64,000 bases of DNA from Gymnothorax reevesii (GCA_029721435.1 CM056580.1:27832367-27896366); one strand, 5' to 3'; counted from the first letter of the stretch, positions 46,240-57,290 are shown. The notes: generated from the sequence alone by a model not told the origin. Program-made: numbers and translations.

Positions 46240-46264
46240 GGTCTATCCCGGACCTTGAGCCCCC
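46240..46264 (-). promoter_or_regulatory. Putative tRNA primer-binding site
   Basis: In the sense of the element, a few bases after the 5' LTR, the sequence TGGGGGCTC is followed after AAG by GTCCGGGAT. Removing those three bases gives the proline-tRNA type primer site used by gammaretroviruses. The 9-base match at the 3' end of the tRNA is good; the interruption makes the assignment tentative. Confidence 0.5.
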
Positions 46265-46268
46265 AATT

Positions 46269-46753
46269 TGTTATGGCCCCAATTTGTTATTACATTTAAA
46301 CAACAGCAACAGCAAGGGATGACACACAGTTTTTAAAAACTTAAACACATTTAATTAACAGACAAAGACTAACACTAACCTACAACTAAAGACCAAGATT
46401 GAATAAACACAAAAAAAACTGAAATATTTACAGTCCCTTTAGTGGGGCGGCTTGGTGATGTCCTGGGTGAGAAAAATCCACAAACACAGGCAAAAATCCA
46501 CAAAAGAAACATCACAGGTCATGAACAGAATGGCAGGTCTGGTCATCTTCTTGCAATTTCTCCTACTACTTTACTGTCTCAATTCTTTTCATTATATACT
46601 CTTTTGCAGACCCCACCCACATTTAGACCTCTTTTTTTTAATTTTCTGAGACTTGCCCCAGACATGTCCAGGACATGTCTAAACATGACTCCAGTCTGAG
46701 CCTAACAAAAAAAAGGTAAATACTGCCATCTAGTGGCCTATATTCACATTACA
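46269..46753 (-). repeat. 5' LTR of the Gmr1-like element
   Basis: 485 bp, nearly identical to the 3' LTR. Visible differences are a few substitutions and one-base length changes (for example in the CTCCTACTAC segment near 46,560 and the T run near 46,630). It would supply the element's promoter; the TATATAA box is near 46,592-46,599 on the minus strand. Confidence 0.95.
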
Positions 46754-46757
46754 GATC

Positions 46758-47650
46758 GAACTTTCATGATGCACTGATAACCAATTTGCTCAACTACTCA
46801 ATTAGTTGAGCAAGAGGAGTTGGTAAATTGACTAAGTAATTATTATCACTTGACGCGGCAACCAGTGTGTAACTATGCTGCCCTGCAAATGCAACCTATT
46901 CTTTGGAATCTTAGGAATCAGTGCAATCGTTAAATGAGATTGCACTGCTGGAAAAAAAAAAATCCTAGAACGAGAGATTGCATGGGGTTTGCTGAATATT
47001 TTTTTAATCTTTTTTTTTTTTTACTTCTATATAATATCACTATTAAGTACATTGTCAATGTTGCCCTTCAGTGATATGTGGTTTCTTAATCGCAAGCTTA
47101 AGATTGGTCTTTATTATTTAGTGAATAAATTGAGTGATAATTAATCAAGGATCTTGAATAGGAACACCTTGAAAGCAATAATGCGTTTAAGGCTCAGAGG
47201 CTCACAGCACGTCATTTCAGTATTCCGTACTGCAGGTGCAGCAGGCCGGAATATACCCCTGGCCAGAATATACCCGAGTATATTTATTTACATTACCGCT
47301 AGGGGGATGTTAGATAGCAAACACCTCTGCTCAGTGCCGACTCCAGCTGATCCGGCTCAGATCCGGAGCAGATCCGGAGTGGAGGTGCTTGCTATCTGGG
47401 GAGCTTTAAAGTTAAAATCACATGTCTTTGTGATAATCAGTTGAACACTTGTAAAAATTCTGGCTTATTAAGCCAGTGTCTTTGTCAAAAGGAAATGATA
47501 AAGTAAAACTTTTTAAATGTAAAACTTAAAAATCAGATCTCACTCACAACATAGATTGGATTCCTATTTCCAATCAAGTGAATGGCAATTGTGATTCAGA
47601 GACAGCATGATTTTCATTGAATGGAACCGGTTTTAAAGAAATTTCCTCCC
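46758..47650. other. Unassigned sequence
   Basis: Right flank of the Gmr1-like insertion. It contains the palindromic element copy 2 and a small hairpin around GTGCAATCGTTAAATGAGAT (46,921-46,945). No gene recognised. Confidence 0.4.
47308..47400. mobile_element. Palindromic MITE (copy 2)
   Basis: It starts with TTAGATAGCAAACACCTC and ends with GAGGTGCTTGCTATCTGGG, the inverse. The same CTCCGGATCTG core as copy 1 (2783-2858) occurs here in a partly duplicated form (AGATCCGGAGCAGATCCGGAG). Length about 93 bp. Non-coding. Confidence 0.7.
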
Positions 47651-48130
47651 TTGCTGCCGGGTTAGCTCACGCGGTTAAGGCGCCGCATTTGCAGAGCAGC
47701 AGTGACTACTATGACACGGGTTCGATCCTCGGTCGTACCAACCAGCACTGGTTGGCAGCTTTTCAGGGCAGCGCATGATTGGCTAAAGCGCTTTGGGAAT
47801 GCAAATTGGGAAGGGACTGCTAGGAAGGGAAATTAAAATGATTGCCTTGTTCGTTGCTCAAGCGCCTCCTGTTGGCCAGCCGGGCGCTCGTCAGTGAGAT
47901 TCTAAGCATGCTCATGTTTGGGTATCCTCGTTCTGAACTTGTGATAGTTTTGACTAATGGGTGCAGAGATGCAGGGTGTGACAGGCACGTGCTTCAGAGG
48001 AGAGCCGCAAACTGTCTCTCTCTCCTGAGCTGGCAACAGGGGGTTGCACACGAGCAAGCCTTGTACATAGTTCTCGGATTGGGCATTCCAGATTCAGATG
48101 GGATTGGAGATGCCAAAAAAAAAAAAACTA
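47651..48130 (+). mobile_element. tRNA-derived SINE with poly(A) tail
   Basis: The head contains A-box-like GGTTAGCTCACGCGG and B-box GGTTCGATCC at about 47,720-47,730, a typical pol III promoter. An unrelated body of about 380 bp follows, with CAAGCGCCTCCTGTTGG and GATTGGGCATTCCA. It ends in 13 A (48,115-48,127). Flanking TTTCCTCCC (47,642-47,650) and TTTTCTCCC (48,131-48,139) look like a target duplication. Confidence 0.75.
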
Positions 48131-48139
48131 TTTTCTCCC

Positions 48140-49795
48140 AAATTGCAACCATTAATATTATCATGCAGCAGTTATGCTATACTGGTCATGAGACCACAGC
48201 TAAATCTATGAACTTTATTATGCATGTGACTGAATAGTTGCGCTGTGGAATAGTATGTAATCATCCATTTTGTTCTGTGGATTTTGCGCTGAAATGATGA
48301 AGCAGAGCCTCAAGTCAGACTAAGATGGAAGGAATATCCATGTCTGTTGTTCCAGAAAGCATTAACCCTTGTGTTTTACATCTGTCATGCTCCCAAAAAT
48401 CCGGGGGAAAGAATTGCTTGAGATCATTTTCTCCTTCCTGTAAGGGGGGCGTGACCTTTAATTTTAAGCCTCTCCAACTTAGTTTTTTCCCCGAACAACT
48501 GGTTAGGGGATCAGAAGCCCTCTGTCCAGACCCCACAGGGCCCCTGGAATCTGGGGACCAGGCCAGGAGGAGGATTTCGAGACCATCTGTGCTGGCCTGA
48601 AAACTTGTAATGCTGGTGCATTTCTCCATGTGTTAGGAAGCGGGGAAGAATGGGGGAGAGCAATGATGATGATGATCCCTGCGTATGCAGCCAAGACAGC
48701 TGCAAAAGCAACACATTAAAAAGAGAGGGAGGAGCACAGCATTGCTGAGAGTCATCACACACATTTCCCAAAGTATGCTAAAATGTTTAGAGATAATAGA
48801 AGGGCAGGGTGGTTGAGAGGTAAGATGATAGATGAATAAGAGATTCAAAAAGGGTGACCAAAAGGGTGACCAGAATGGCCTTCAATCCACAGCTATTTCA
48901 AGGACCCCCTTGTTTTCTAATTACTCTATCATTTGGGGGAATCTCGCTACTGTCAAACTGTGTTGCATTTCCTTAGCTCTGTAAAAGCAACTGCTGCCTG
49001 TTTCCTCAGTATCATGTTTTGTGCTGCAGTTCAGGATGTTTATCAGAGGATAAAAAATGAGAATAGGGTAGGGTAGTGAATAGGGAGAATAGGGTAGTGG
49101 GTGCATAGGAATAAAAAAAGTTCATACATCCCTCTGCTTTGAATTTACATTTCAAAGAATTTGATGACAGGCTCAATTGTGTGTGGTTAGGAAAAGAAAG
49201 AACATCTGATGCAGCCATTTTTTGCATGATCTTTTTGCATGCATGCAAGATTTTTTTTTGGCCAGCTTTTTCAAGGAATACTGTCTTTGTCCTCTCCACC
49301 AAGGCAAATATATTAAAACTAAATAAAGAAATATATTTATTGCAAACGAGCAATAAAGAAAAGATATCTTCTTATCTTCCCTAAGGGCTAATAAGCTATT
49401 GTCGTGGTGTGGCGTCTGCGGTCCGCCGTCTGTCATCCGGAACATTTTTTATCTTTTTTTTTTTGGCCTGATGAATTTTCATGTAAATTTGCCATTATGT
49501 ACTATTGCACCATATCTCCAGACATTTTTTTTTTCAGATTTTTGATTGAATAATTTTTTTTCTGTTACAAGGGCCTTTGAAATTTTAGCCCCAATGTTAA
49601 TGATAGGATTGAAAAATAAAAGAAAAAATAAATTCTCAAAAATCAACTTTCCTTGGTACCATGAATGTACAGTGCGAGCGCAATGTAGTTTGAATCGACA
49701 GAAGTGGGTCTAGTGGGGTTGCTGCACTTTAATATTGGATCCTATAGAGAATGTACAAGACGGCCTGTGGAGGCCAAATCGTTGCAGATAGGGAT
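48140..49795. other. Unassigned sequence
   Basis: No gene recognised. 48,300-48,800 looks unique. From about 49,385 (GTCGTGGTGTGGCGTCTGCG) the sequence appears to begin a repeat that leads into the array at 49.8 kb. Confidence 0.4.
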
Positions 49796-49799
49796 TAAG

Positions 49800-50360
49800 T
49801 TTGTATTATCGACATTTAGGAAGTCATATTTGACCTATATTTTGAAAGGTCAAACTTGAGGTCAAGCAAAAAGTTACAAATTTCAAAGGTTTCTAGGTTT
49901 GAAAATATAGAAGATTGGGAACACATAGGAAGGAATATATGAACTTTCATTTGATGGCCTTGAACTTGACCTTCGGTGACCTTCAAAGGTTAAACTTTAC
50001 ACAGTGAAATTTAAATGACCACCAAAACTATTAAAGATAGAGCTTAGGTTTCTATTGTGGGCATATAGGTGTTAAGTTTAATTCTGTGCCCTTGAACTTG
50101 GCCTTCAGTGACCTTCAACGGCCAAACTTTACAATGAAATTTCAATAACTTATATCAGCAAAATTTTAGTGTAGGTTTGTATTAGAGACGTACAGAAAGT
50201 CATGTATGAACTTTCATTTGGTGACCTTCATATTGACCTTCGAAGGTCAAACTTGACCCAGTGAAATTCAGTGAACTTTTAATTTGTAACCTTGACATTG
50301 ACCTTCAATGATTCGAAGGTCAAATTTCACATTAAATGTTCATAACTTGTATCATCACTA
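49800..50360. repeat. Imperfect tandem array rich in AGGTCA half-sites
   Basis: About four diverged units, the clearest spacing being about 133 bp, each carrying a version of TTGAACTTGACCTTC, GTGACCTTCA, and GGTCAAACTT with GTGAAATTTAA. No coding frame. The repeated units contain TGACCT/AGGTCA hexamers at fixed relative spacings, including a perfect 16-base palindrome at 50,234-50,249. Confidence 0.65.
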
Positions 50361-50479
50361 TAAGATTGCTTGCCGGTAAGCTACAGGACCCTTAGTCCTA
50401 TTTTTATTGAATGTACTGTATAAATATCATTGTATGACAGAAAGTTCAGATTTTATACATATTATAATTAAGTATGAAA

Positions 50480-51120
50480 GTGTGTAGCTTTATCAATGCA
50501 AGTGAGTGAAGAGGCAAAATTCAAATTACTTCTCTTCATCACCAAGGCATGGAATCTCAGTAAGTCAATTGCAATATGTATTGAACACATTGGTAACTGC
50601 ATATCAAGCCCTACAGTATATTCAGTGTTGTAAAAATATGTCTTTAAAATCCATCACTGAGAGGAAAATGTTCCCCAAAGACAAATCGGTAGGATTTTGG
50701 GGATTTCACTCTCTATTGTGAGTAATATAATTAAAATATGGAAAATATGATGGCAAGGCCAAAAACCATATTTGAATCTGTTATCTGTGATCCTCTCAGA
50801 CATCACTGTGTCAAGAACCTTCTTGCAGCATCAATGGATATTATGTTGTGGCCTCAAAAATACCTTGCAAAATATTAGTCAGTCAATACCATTCCCCATT
50901 GTATCCACAACTGCAAGTCAAAGGTTTACTACTTAAATCCGGGGCTATATATCAACATCATTCAAAAGCACCGCTGACTTCTCTTGGCTCAGTGTCATCT
51001 GCCTGCCTGCTCATTGTGGCCAAAAACTTGGTCAGTGGGGAGAGAACTATGTCCACTGATGGGAAACGCTTGCACAAAGGATGAATTAAACTCTTTTTTT
51101 TTGGGTGAAGCTCGTAGAAC
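50480..51120 (+). pseudogene. Tc1-like transposase remnant, long-TIR family (copy J)
   Basis: The DNA and short frames follow the N-terminal half of the same transposase family as copies A and B: a GKARPKTIFESV-like stretch near 50,750 in the linker, LRHHCVKNLLAASM-like near 50,800, HNCKSKVYYLNPGLYINIIQ-type frames near 50,900 and ending AIYQHHSKAPLTSLGSVSS near 50,950-51,000. Terminal repeats were not identified. Heavily decayed; the catalytic domain is missing. Confidence 0.55.
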
Positions 51121-52989
51121 TAAATGACACTCATATTTTTGTTTAGTCCAAAACAAGGGTCGCTAAACAATCAGAGCCGTGGGCATTGCACTCCAAGGCT
51201 GATTCGCGGCGTGGATATACTGCAGCCAGCAGAAAAACTGGCTTGGTGTTTTTTGTGCTTTTTGAATGAAAGCTGATGTTCAAGCATGCTACGGACAGGC
51301 ACATATTGTGATGGCGTTGGTATTTAGACGCCAAGAGCAGTGGCCCAAAATAAAAGTAAAATCCAGCAGCGTGCTGAGAGGCTAAAACAAATGGAAATCA
51401 CCAGGCGCGCGCTACCAACGGACCTGACGCCGTCCGTGGCCGCCAAAAAGTGAGCTCAAACACAATAAAAGGGAAAATAAACCAAAAGAATCCCTTACTT
51501 ACTAACACTATACCTCTTATGCAGCTAAATCCTGCCAATACTCAAACTTGTCAAAGACCTTACCAGCTAAAGCGTGAAGCGCAAAATGGCACTCCAGCAA
51601 CATGAACGAGGAAGGACAGGAGTTTAAATAGAGTCCGGGCGACGCCCCCAATCAATGCCAGCTGGCTAAGGAATCCGATGGTGAGCAAAACGATATCGTC
51701 CTGGACGAGAGTAACAAAAAGGAGCTAACAAAGCTTCCAAACCATGGCACATATAGCGTGTTGCTAAGGGCTGAATGTTGCATGACTATCGGCCTGCCAT
51801 TGATGATCCTCTTGCAGTGGCGGTTCAAAAATTTTGAAGTGATGTTTATTGAGGTACCCGATGAAACTCATCAAAAAATGGCAGTGAGAGGCATGGGTTT
51901 AGAAACACTGAAGATATTGATGTTCAAAAATTGCACATTTACATAAGCGAGCTGATTAACCCAAGCAATCACTGTGAGCATGGTACAAAATTTACATATT
52001 TTATATGCAAGGATTATAATAAACCTTATGGTTTTTTGTCTTGCTTGTGTGGCATTAAAATTTTGATGAAGGTTCATTAGTGAGGTCTAAAGATCCACTC
52101 TGACATCTTAAGACAGTGATGGGGTCTATTTGGTGCAAATTGTGGCCACTCACTCATTCACTGGCTCACTCACTCACTCACTCACTCACTTCACTTCACT
52201 CATGGATGTTAAGAAGGACACTTGGTGACACAGATCTCTTTTACCTGGAAACTGATAGTCCCTGGTATCATCCAGGATACCTGCTATTCTCGCTCAAGGA
52301 AATAATTTCTACGTGATTTGAATTGCACATTCAGGGTTGCAAAAAGAAGGATTGATCTTGTTTTATTCATTCCCCAGCTTTGATTATTAAGAAGAAAAGC
52401 TTGTACATGTGGATGTATAGGTTCATGTAATCACACATGTACTTGTGTTTCTATGTCTTCAATAAATAATTGCCACTAATTGAAAAAAATGTTTGGAGAC
52501 TTGCCTGTCTCCAAGTATGATCAACAGCCAATCCTCACTGAGCTATCAATAACTGAGTCAAACGAAATCTCAAACCAAACAAGTTATAATTCTCATATGA
52601 AAAAAATCGAGAAAAAATTTTTGGACTACCCAAAGACTAAAAGACACGCTGAAGAAAACTTGAAAAGATGACAGCGACTGCTTCTGCTGAGTTAAAATTC
52701 ATAGACATACTATTCATCTTACTCCTTTATGATTTAATATTGCAAACCAATCCAGTGCAGTATAGAAGAACAGTGAATGCTCAGCAGTAGTGGAGGTTGA
52801 AAAAAATCATGTGCACCAACAGATGGTTCCTCAGGAGGCATAATTGACTTGTGACACCTGCCCCCCTCCCCATCAGCCTTTGTGCTCTCTTCCTCCTTTC
52901 ACTTCCCATCTTGCTGGATGAGATGAACATCACAATGATTATTCTTTCTAGTACAGGAAAACAAAGCTTCGTTTCTCCTGTGGGCAGCA
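51121..52989. other. Unassigned sequence
   Basis: No gene recognised. It contains a CACT microsatellite (52,147-52,200). Confidence 0.4.
52147..52200. repeat. (CACT)n microsatellite, interrupted
   Basis: About a dozen CACT or CTCA units with a few interruptions, seen directly. Confidence 0.9.
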
Positions 52990-53109
52990 TAAAACCCGGA
53001 GTTGTACTTGTCTCCTAGGAGGTCTGCTCTTTTGTACCAATCTTGTGCACTTTTGTACGTCGCTCTGGATAAAAGCGTCTGCTAAGAACCTGTAATGTAA
53101 TGTAATGTA
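52990..53109 (+). mobile_element. 3' end of a V-SINE/LINE2-tailed element
   Basis: Contains GTACGTCGCTCTGGATAAAA followed by GCGTCTGCTAA and a (TGTAA)n tail at 53,090-53,108. This tail is shared by fish V-SINEs and their LINE2 partners. The tRNA-like head was not identified, so it may be 5'-truncated. Confidence 0.75.
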
Positions 53110-53549
53110 GTTGATTCTTGGAGCTATCAAGAAATGGATGATGCAGTGACGATCGATGCTGTCGTCCAGCATCAACCAGCAGATTGACATGAATGTCCAA
53201 ATGAACACCTTAAGGGGTTTTTCCTTAGCTTTATGCTCTCGCTTATGTTTCTAAAAAAAAAAAAATTGGTGATGTGATTTTGTCTCCTCACAAAATATTT
53301 TCCTGTCCTCCAGCTGTGCCTTATCCCAGTTCAGTTACCTGGATTTAATTGATTTCAGTTTTTCATTTAAGATAAAATCAACAGTTGTTCCAAATGGTAC
53401 AGTTGCTTCATCAAATAACCAGTTAGGTCCATAATAATTGTGTCCGTGACATGAGTCAGACTGTGTATGACAATGGATTCCAAAATTATCAGTCAAGACT
53501 TTCTGCTTCTGTGTAAGGGTCTTGCCAAAACTAATGTATGAACCATGTG

Positions 53550-54170
53550 AGAGACGTGACTATTTTTATAAATAGCTCTGGTAAGCATCGTCAAAATATC
53601 ATTTTTCATACTTTGTCACAAATACTTTGTAGTCAATGACTGCCTTAAGTCTGGAACTTATAGGCATTACTTGATACCACTGTAGCCTTCTTCCCCGGTG
53701 ATGTTCTCCTTGGCCTTCACTGCAGCTGTCTGTAATCCCTGCTTGTCCTTGGTGTACTTTTCCATTCCCTCTGCTTTCAGCAAGTGACATGCTTGCTCAG
53801 TCGGATTCAGGTCAGGTGATGAGCTTAGTCACTGTGGAAAATTCTACTTCATCATTAGATACAAGGGGACCAGTCCCACTGGCAGCCATAAATGCCCATG
53901 TCTTAACAGTATCTCCACTATGCTTTACTGATGAAGTGCAATACTTTGGATCAATCGTTTATCCTTGCTCTTCTCCTCCCATCATTATGGTACAAGATGA
54001 TCCTTGTTGTACCATGACCTAAGATGTCTAATCTCATCTTCCAGTTTTTGAAGCTTGCCAATATTTTACTTTTTATGACCCCGTATGAAGACTGTAGTCT
54101 TATGGGTCTCTTGGTGTTTCTGAGATCACAAAAGTGTTCTTTAAGAATGGATCAAATAGTTGATTTGACC
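53550..54170 (-). pseudogene. Highly decayed Tc1-like transposase fragment (family I)
   Basis: The plus-strand reading TCAGTCGGATTCAGGTCAGG (53,797-53,816) is the reverse complement of a decayed SPDLNPTE-type catalytic motif found in Tc1 transposases. Neighbouring sequence keeps only scattered similarity. No terminal repeats found. A different lineage from the long-TIR copies, as far as can be seen. Confidence 0.45.
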
Positions 54171-54174
54171 ACAA

Positions 54175-55149
54175 ATGAGTGTAACTAGTTCAGGCAGGAA
54201 ACTCGAGAAGAACTACATCAGCTGACCGCAGCCTGGTAAGCTACCAGCACGTCAGCATCGGCAGGCACACAATTGGAGGATACTCACCACGAGGTCATAC
54301 AGCGGTCTATTTGAAAGACGTCAAGCTCACTTACTTCTGCTGCTGTTTGCAATGACTTTTCATGCTATGCGACATGTTGTTTGGTTTTTTGCTTGCCACC
54401 TCCACCCCAGCCTCCACCTGTTTGGTTCTGCTCACATCGGGAGGATTTTGATTTCTGTTTATGACTATGTTTGTATGTTTGCTGTACCTAGCTAGGACAT
54501 TCCTCCAGAGCAGAACCGCCGCTAAAATGCAATGTATTGCTTATACCCATGAATAAATTGTTCTATTTTATTAAAATGTGAGTTTTCCTGACTGAACTGA
54601 TGTTTATGCTATTCTCTGAAGCTTTTGTTTTGATTTTTCAGCCAAATGATAGCTTGCTTCACTGCCATTGGTGGCTCTTTGGACTTTAGATGGAGAGTTA
54701 ACAGCTCCAGTTTACAGTTTGCAAATGCTAAGTATCAATCAAGGTTTTATCTGCTTACTTGTGAATAAAATAATGAAGGAACCAGATGAGTGCACTCAGA
54801 AGAGAGCAGATCTCTGCCAGGTGAGTAATTTATCCCTAGCAGAAACATGATTCCAAACTAAAGCAGTCGTCGATCACTTGCGGCCCCCACAGGCCAGTTC
54901 AGTGGAGCGGGTTGTGAGAAGTCAATGACTGCATAAAAATGCAGTCAATAAAAAAGGTTTATCAAAAATTGTGAATCACCGCAACCGCGAAAGGTCCTTG
55001 AGAATACAGCCATATAAGTGTACAAAAGAAATCTTTAGCGGATGGGCCCAAGATTAGCTGCAGGCAAATAAGGGACAGACGCGTACACACAAACAAATAC
55101 AAGTTCCTCTCCGGGCTTATGCCGCGTGGAAATAATGATTAGCAGCACT
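54175..55149. other. Unassigned sequence
   Basis: No gene or element recognised. Confidence 0.4.
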
Positions 55150-55640
55150 GCCAAATGTCCAATAAATTTTGGTTCATTAAAAAGCAATGGGGAAAAGCCA
55201 CTGATACAACCCCATTTCATCACAGACAATGGCTTTTGGACTTATGGCTGGGAACAATCTGGATGGTCCTTTTCTTCTTAGGCCCAGAGCACACTGCGTC
55301 CATTTAGGCCTGGGATATTGATGAGTCGAACCAAAATACATGTTCCCACTATCTGATAGTACAACGTACATTGCAGATGCATCCGAGCCCAGAGCAGTTG
55401 CCGGTGCTTCTGGACGTTGTTGACTTTTGGCTTCCTTTTTGCAAAGTGGCATTTGAGAATGTAAATACTGGACGTATTGTAGCATTTGATAAAGGTTTAC
55501 CAAAGTAAACCTGAGCACACACAGTTATATCAGTCATAGATTAATTACAGTTCTTGATGTAGACCATTTGAGTGATTGAAGATCACAAGTATTCAGCTTA
55601 GGTCTTCCTCTGTGGCCTAATCACAAAGAAATTCATCAAG
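55150..55640 (-). pseudogene. Tc1-like transposase fragment, long-TIR family (copy G)
   Basis: The plus strand reads CATCACAGACAATGGCTTTT, AATCTGGATGGTCCTTTTCT and GAGCCCAGAGCAGTTGCCGG, which parallel copies A and B in order and orientation. It corresponds to the middle of the transposase gene on the minus strand. Truncated on both sides and full of stops. Confidence 0.6.
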
Positions 55641-55664
55641 ATTCCTTTAATTTTTATGTATCCC

Positions 55665-55957
55665 CCCCCAAAAGAGAGGGGGACATATTGTTTTTGTCCG
55701 GTTTCCCGTGTGCGTGCGCATCTGAGTTCCCACCATTTCCGGACCATAACTCAGAAATTGTTTGCAAATTTTTAAAGAAATATATAAAACATTTGCATCA
55801 GGTCATGCAGATGTGCCCTTTGCTATTTTGAGGATATTCACTCTTCTAGTTTTTTTCTAGATATCCACATCTCTTCCGGTCTTTCTTTGAGTAACATTCT
55901 TTTTTAAACCTTTCGCATTTCTGGGCAAATTCATGATCCTAGGCTCCTGGGATCCTG
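55665..55957. other. Unassigned repeat-like sequence
   Basis: Contains a C7/A4 stretch and GTGTGCGTGCGCATCTGAGT. Similar in style to the segments near 49.4 kb and 57.9 kb. No gene. Confidence 0.35.
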
Positions 55958-56780
55958 GGCAGAAATGTGGCAAATGAAATTTAATGTAGCAAAATGTAAA
56001 ATTGTACATGTAGGTAATAAAAACATTAGATGGGATTACTTCATGGGAGGTTTCAAACTGGAATGTGCTGCACAAGAGAAAGATCTGGGAGTGATTGTTA
56101 ACCAAACCCTCACAGGTTCTAGCAATTGTGCCGTAGCAGTTAAAAAAGCTAATCGGATGCTAGGATACATTGCCAAAAGTATTGAGTACAAATCTAAGGA
56201 GGTGAAGCTTCTTCTGGACAACACGTTCGTTAGACCACACCTGGAGTATTGTGTACAGTTCTGGGGACCATACTTTAAGAGAGATATAGAGGCTCTAGAG
56301 AAAGTTAAGAGAAGAGCCACTAAGCTTATTCCAGGTATAAAAGATGAAAGCTACGAGAAGAGGCTGAAGATCCTTAATCTCTTTAGTCGTAGGAAAAGGA
56401 GACTCAGGGGTGATTTGATTGAGGTCTTTAAATATGTTAAAGGGATTAACAAAGTGAATCATGTAGGATTCCTTCGGCCAAATGTTGTTAGTAGAACTCG
56501 GGGTCACAAATGGAAGTTGACCAAAGGTAAATTTAGCACTGATATTCGGAAATATTTCTTCACCCAAAGGGTAATTTTAATGTGGAATAGCTTACCTGAC
56601 CATATTGTTGAGGCAGAGACCTTGGGGGTTTTCAAGAGCAGGCTTGACCTAAAGCTAGATACCATTGAGTCATTTAGTATTTGAAGGGATATATTCACAA
56701 TAGTATAAAGAAACTGGCAAGCATAGTTGGGCTGAAACGCCTTGTCTTGCAATTCATGTTATGTTATGTTATGTTATAAA
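55958..56780 (+). mobile_element. 5'-truncated Rex1/CR1-like LINE (copy 2)
   Basis: Same family as 14,721-16,890, in the opposite orientation and covering only the last 0.8 kb: C-terminal coding region, short 3' UTR, and a (ATGTT)n tail at 56,756-56,777. The tail abuts a Tc1-like element directly. Confidence 0.88.
55965..56684 (+). pseudogene. LINE reverse transcriptase C-terminal part
   Basis: A single 239-codon open frame to a natural stop. It begins in the region after the reverse transcriptase active site (MKFNVAKCKIVHVGNK) and contains VRPHLEYCVQFWGPYFKRD, EKRLKILNLFSRRKRRLRGD and TQRVILMWNSLPDHIVEAET. These follow the minus-strand copy closely and without its stops. The active-site half is missing because of 5' truncation, so it cannot work alone. 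The absence of stops over 240 codons suggests a younger insertion than copy 1. Confidence 0.85.
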
Positions 56781-56784
56781 AAGA

Positions 56785-57290
56785 ACATCATAAAGACAGT
56801 CAAACTTGGTGGTGCAAGTGTGATGGTTTGGTGCTGCTTTGCTGCGTCAGGACCTAGACGAATTGTCATAATGGATGGAACAATGAATTCTGCTCTCTAC
56901 CGGAAAATCCTGAAGGAGAATGTCTAACCCTCAGATTGTGATCTCGAGCTCAAGAGCACTTGTGTTATGCAGCAGGACAAAGATCTGAAACACACCAGCA
57001 AGTCCACCTCTGAATGGCTTTTAAAAAAAAAAAAAAAAAAATGAAGGTTTTGGAGTAGCCTTGTCAAAGTCCGGGCTTAAATCCTATTGAGATGCAGTGG
57101 CATGACCTTAAACAGGCCATTCATGCTCAAAACCCCTCCACTGTGGCTGAATTAAAATAATTTTGCAAAGAAGAGTGGGCTAAAATTCTTCCACAGTGAT
57201 GTCAAAGACTCGTTACCAGTTATTGCAAACATTTCACAGCAGTTCTTGTCACCGAGGGTGGCACAACCAGTTATTAGGATTTAGGGGGCA
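56785..57290 (+). pseudogene. Tc1-like transposase C-terminal remnant (family H)
   Basis: The reading frame gives VKLGGASVMVWCCFAASGPR, then the second-Asp region VMQQDKDLKHTSKST and the final catalytic region SPGLNPIEMQWHDLKQAIHA with the Glu retained, where family members usually have SPDLNPIE. The frame is broken by a stop after KILKENV, an A run at 57,024-57,041 and further stops. Inactive. Confidence 0.75.

Larger units (their letters stand above)
40688..46753 (-). mobile_element. Complete Gmr1-like Ty3/gypsy retrotransposon
   Basis: LTRs at 40,688-41,170 and 46,269-46,753 flank an internal region of about 5.1 kb. The outer ends are TGTTATGG and CATTACA in plus-strand reading (TGTAATG...CATAACA in the sense of the element). 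A 4-bp duplication GATC flanks it (40,684-40,687 and 46,754-46,757). The internal order on the minus strand is gag (SAP-like start, coiled coil, SCAN-like end), zinc knuckle and protease, then integrase, reverse transcriptase and RNase H. Integrase ahead of reverse transcriptase is the defining trait of Gmr1-like elements described from deuterostomes, first from cod. No envelope gene is present. LTRs differ at only about six sites, so the insertion is young. Confidence 0.95.

Noticed and set aside
40688..46753. Endogenous retrovirus
   Set aside because: No envelope-like frame between pol and the 3' LTR, and the pol order is that of Gmr1-like retrotransposons.
47651..47740. Possible functional tRNA gene
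   Set aside because: A and B boxes are present but the acceptor stem does not pair, and the sequence continues into a repeat body with poly(A) and flanking duplications, so it is the head of a SINE.
52147..52200. CRISPR-like short repeat array
   Set aside because: Simple CACT microsatellite without spacers, in a eukaryotic context.
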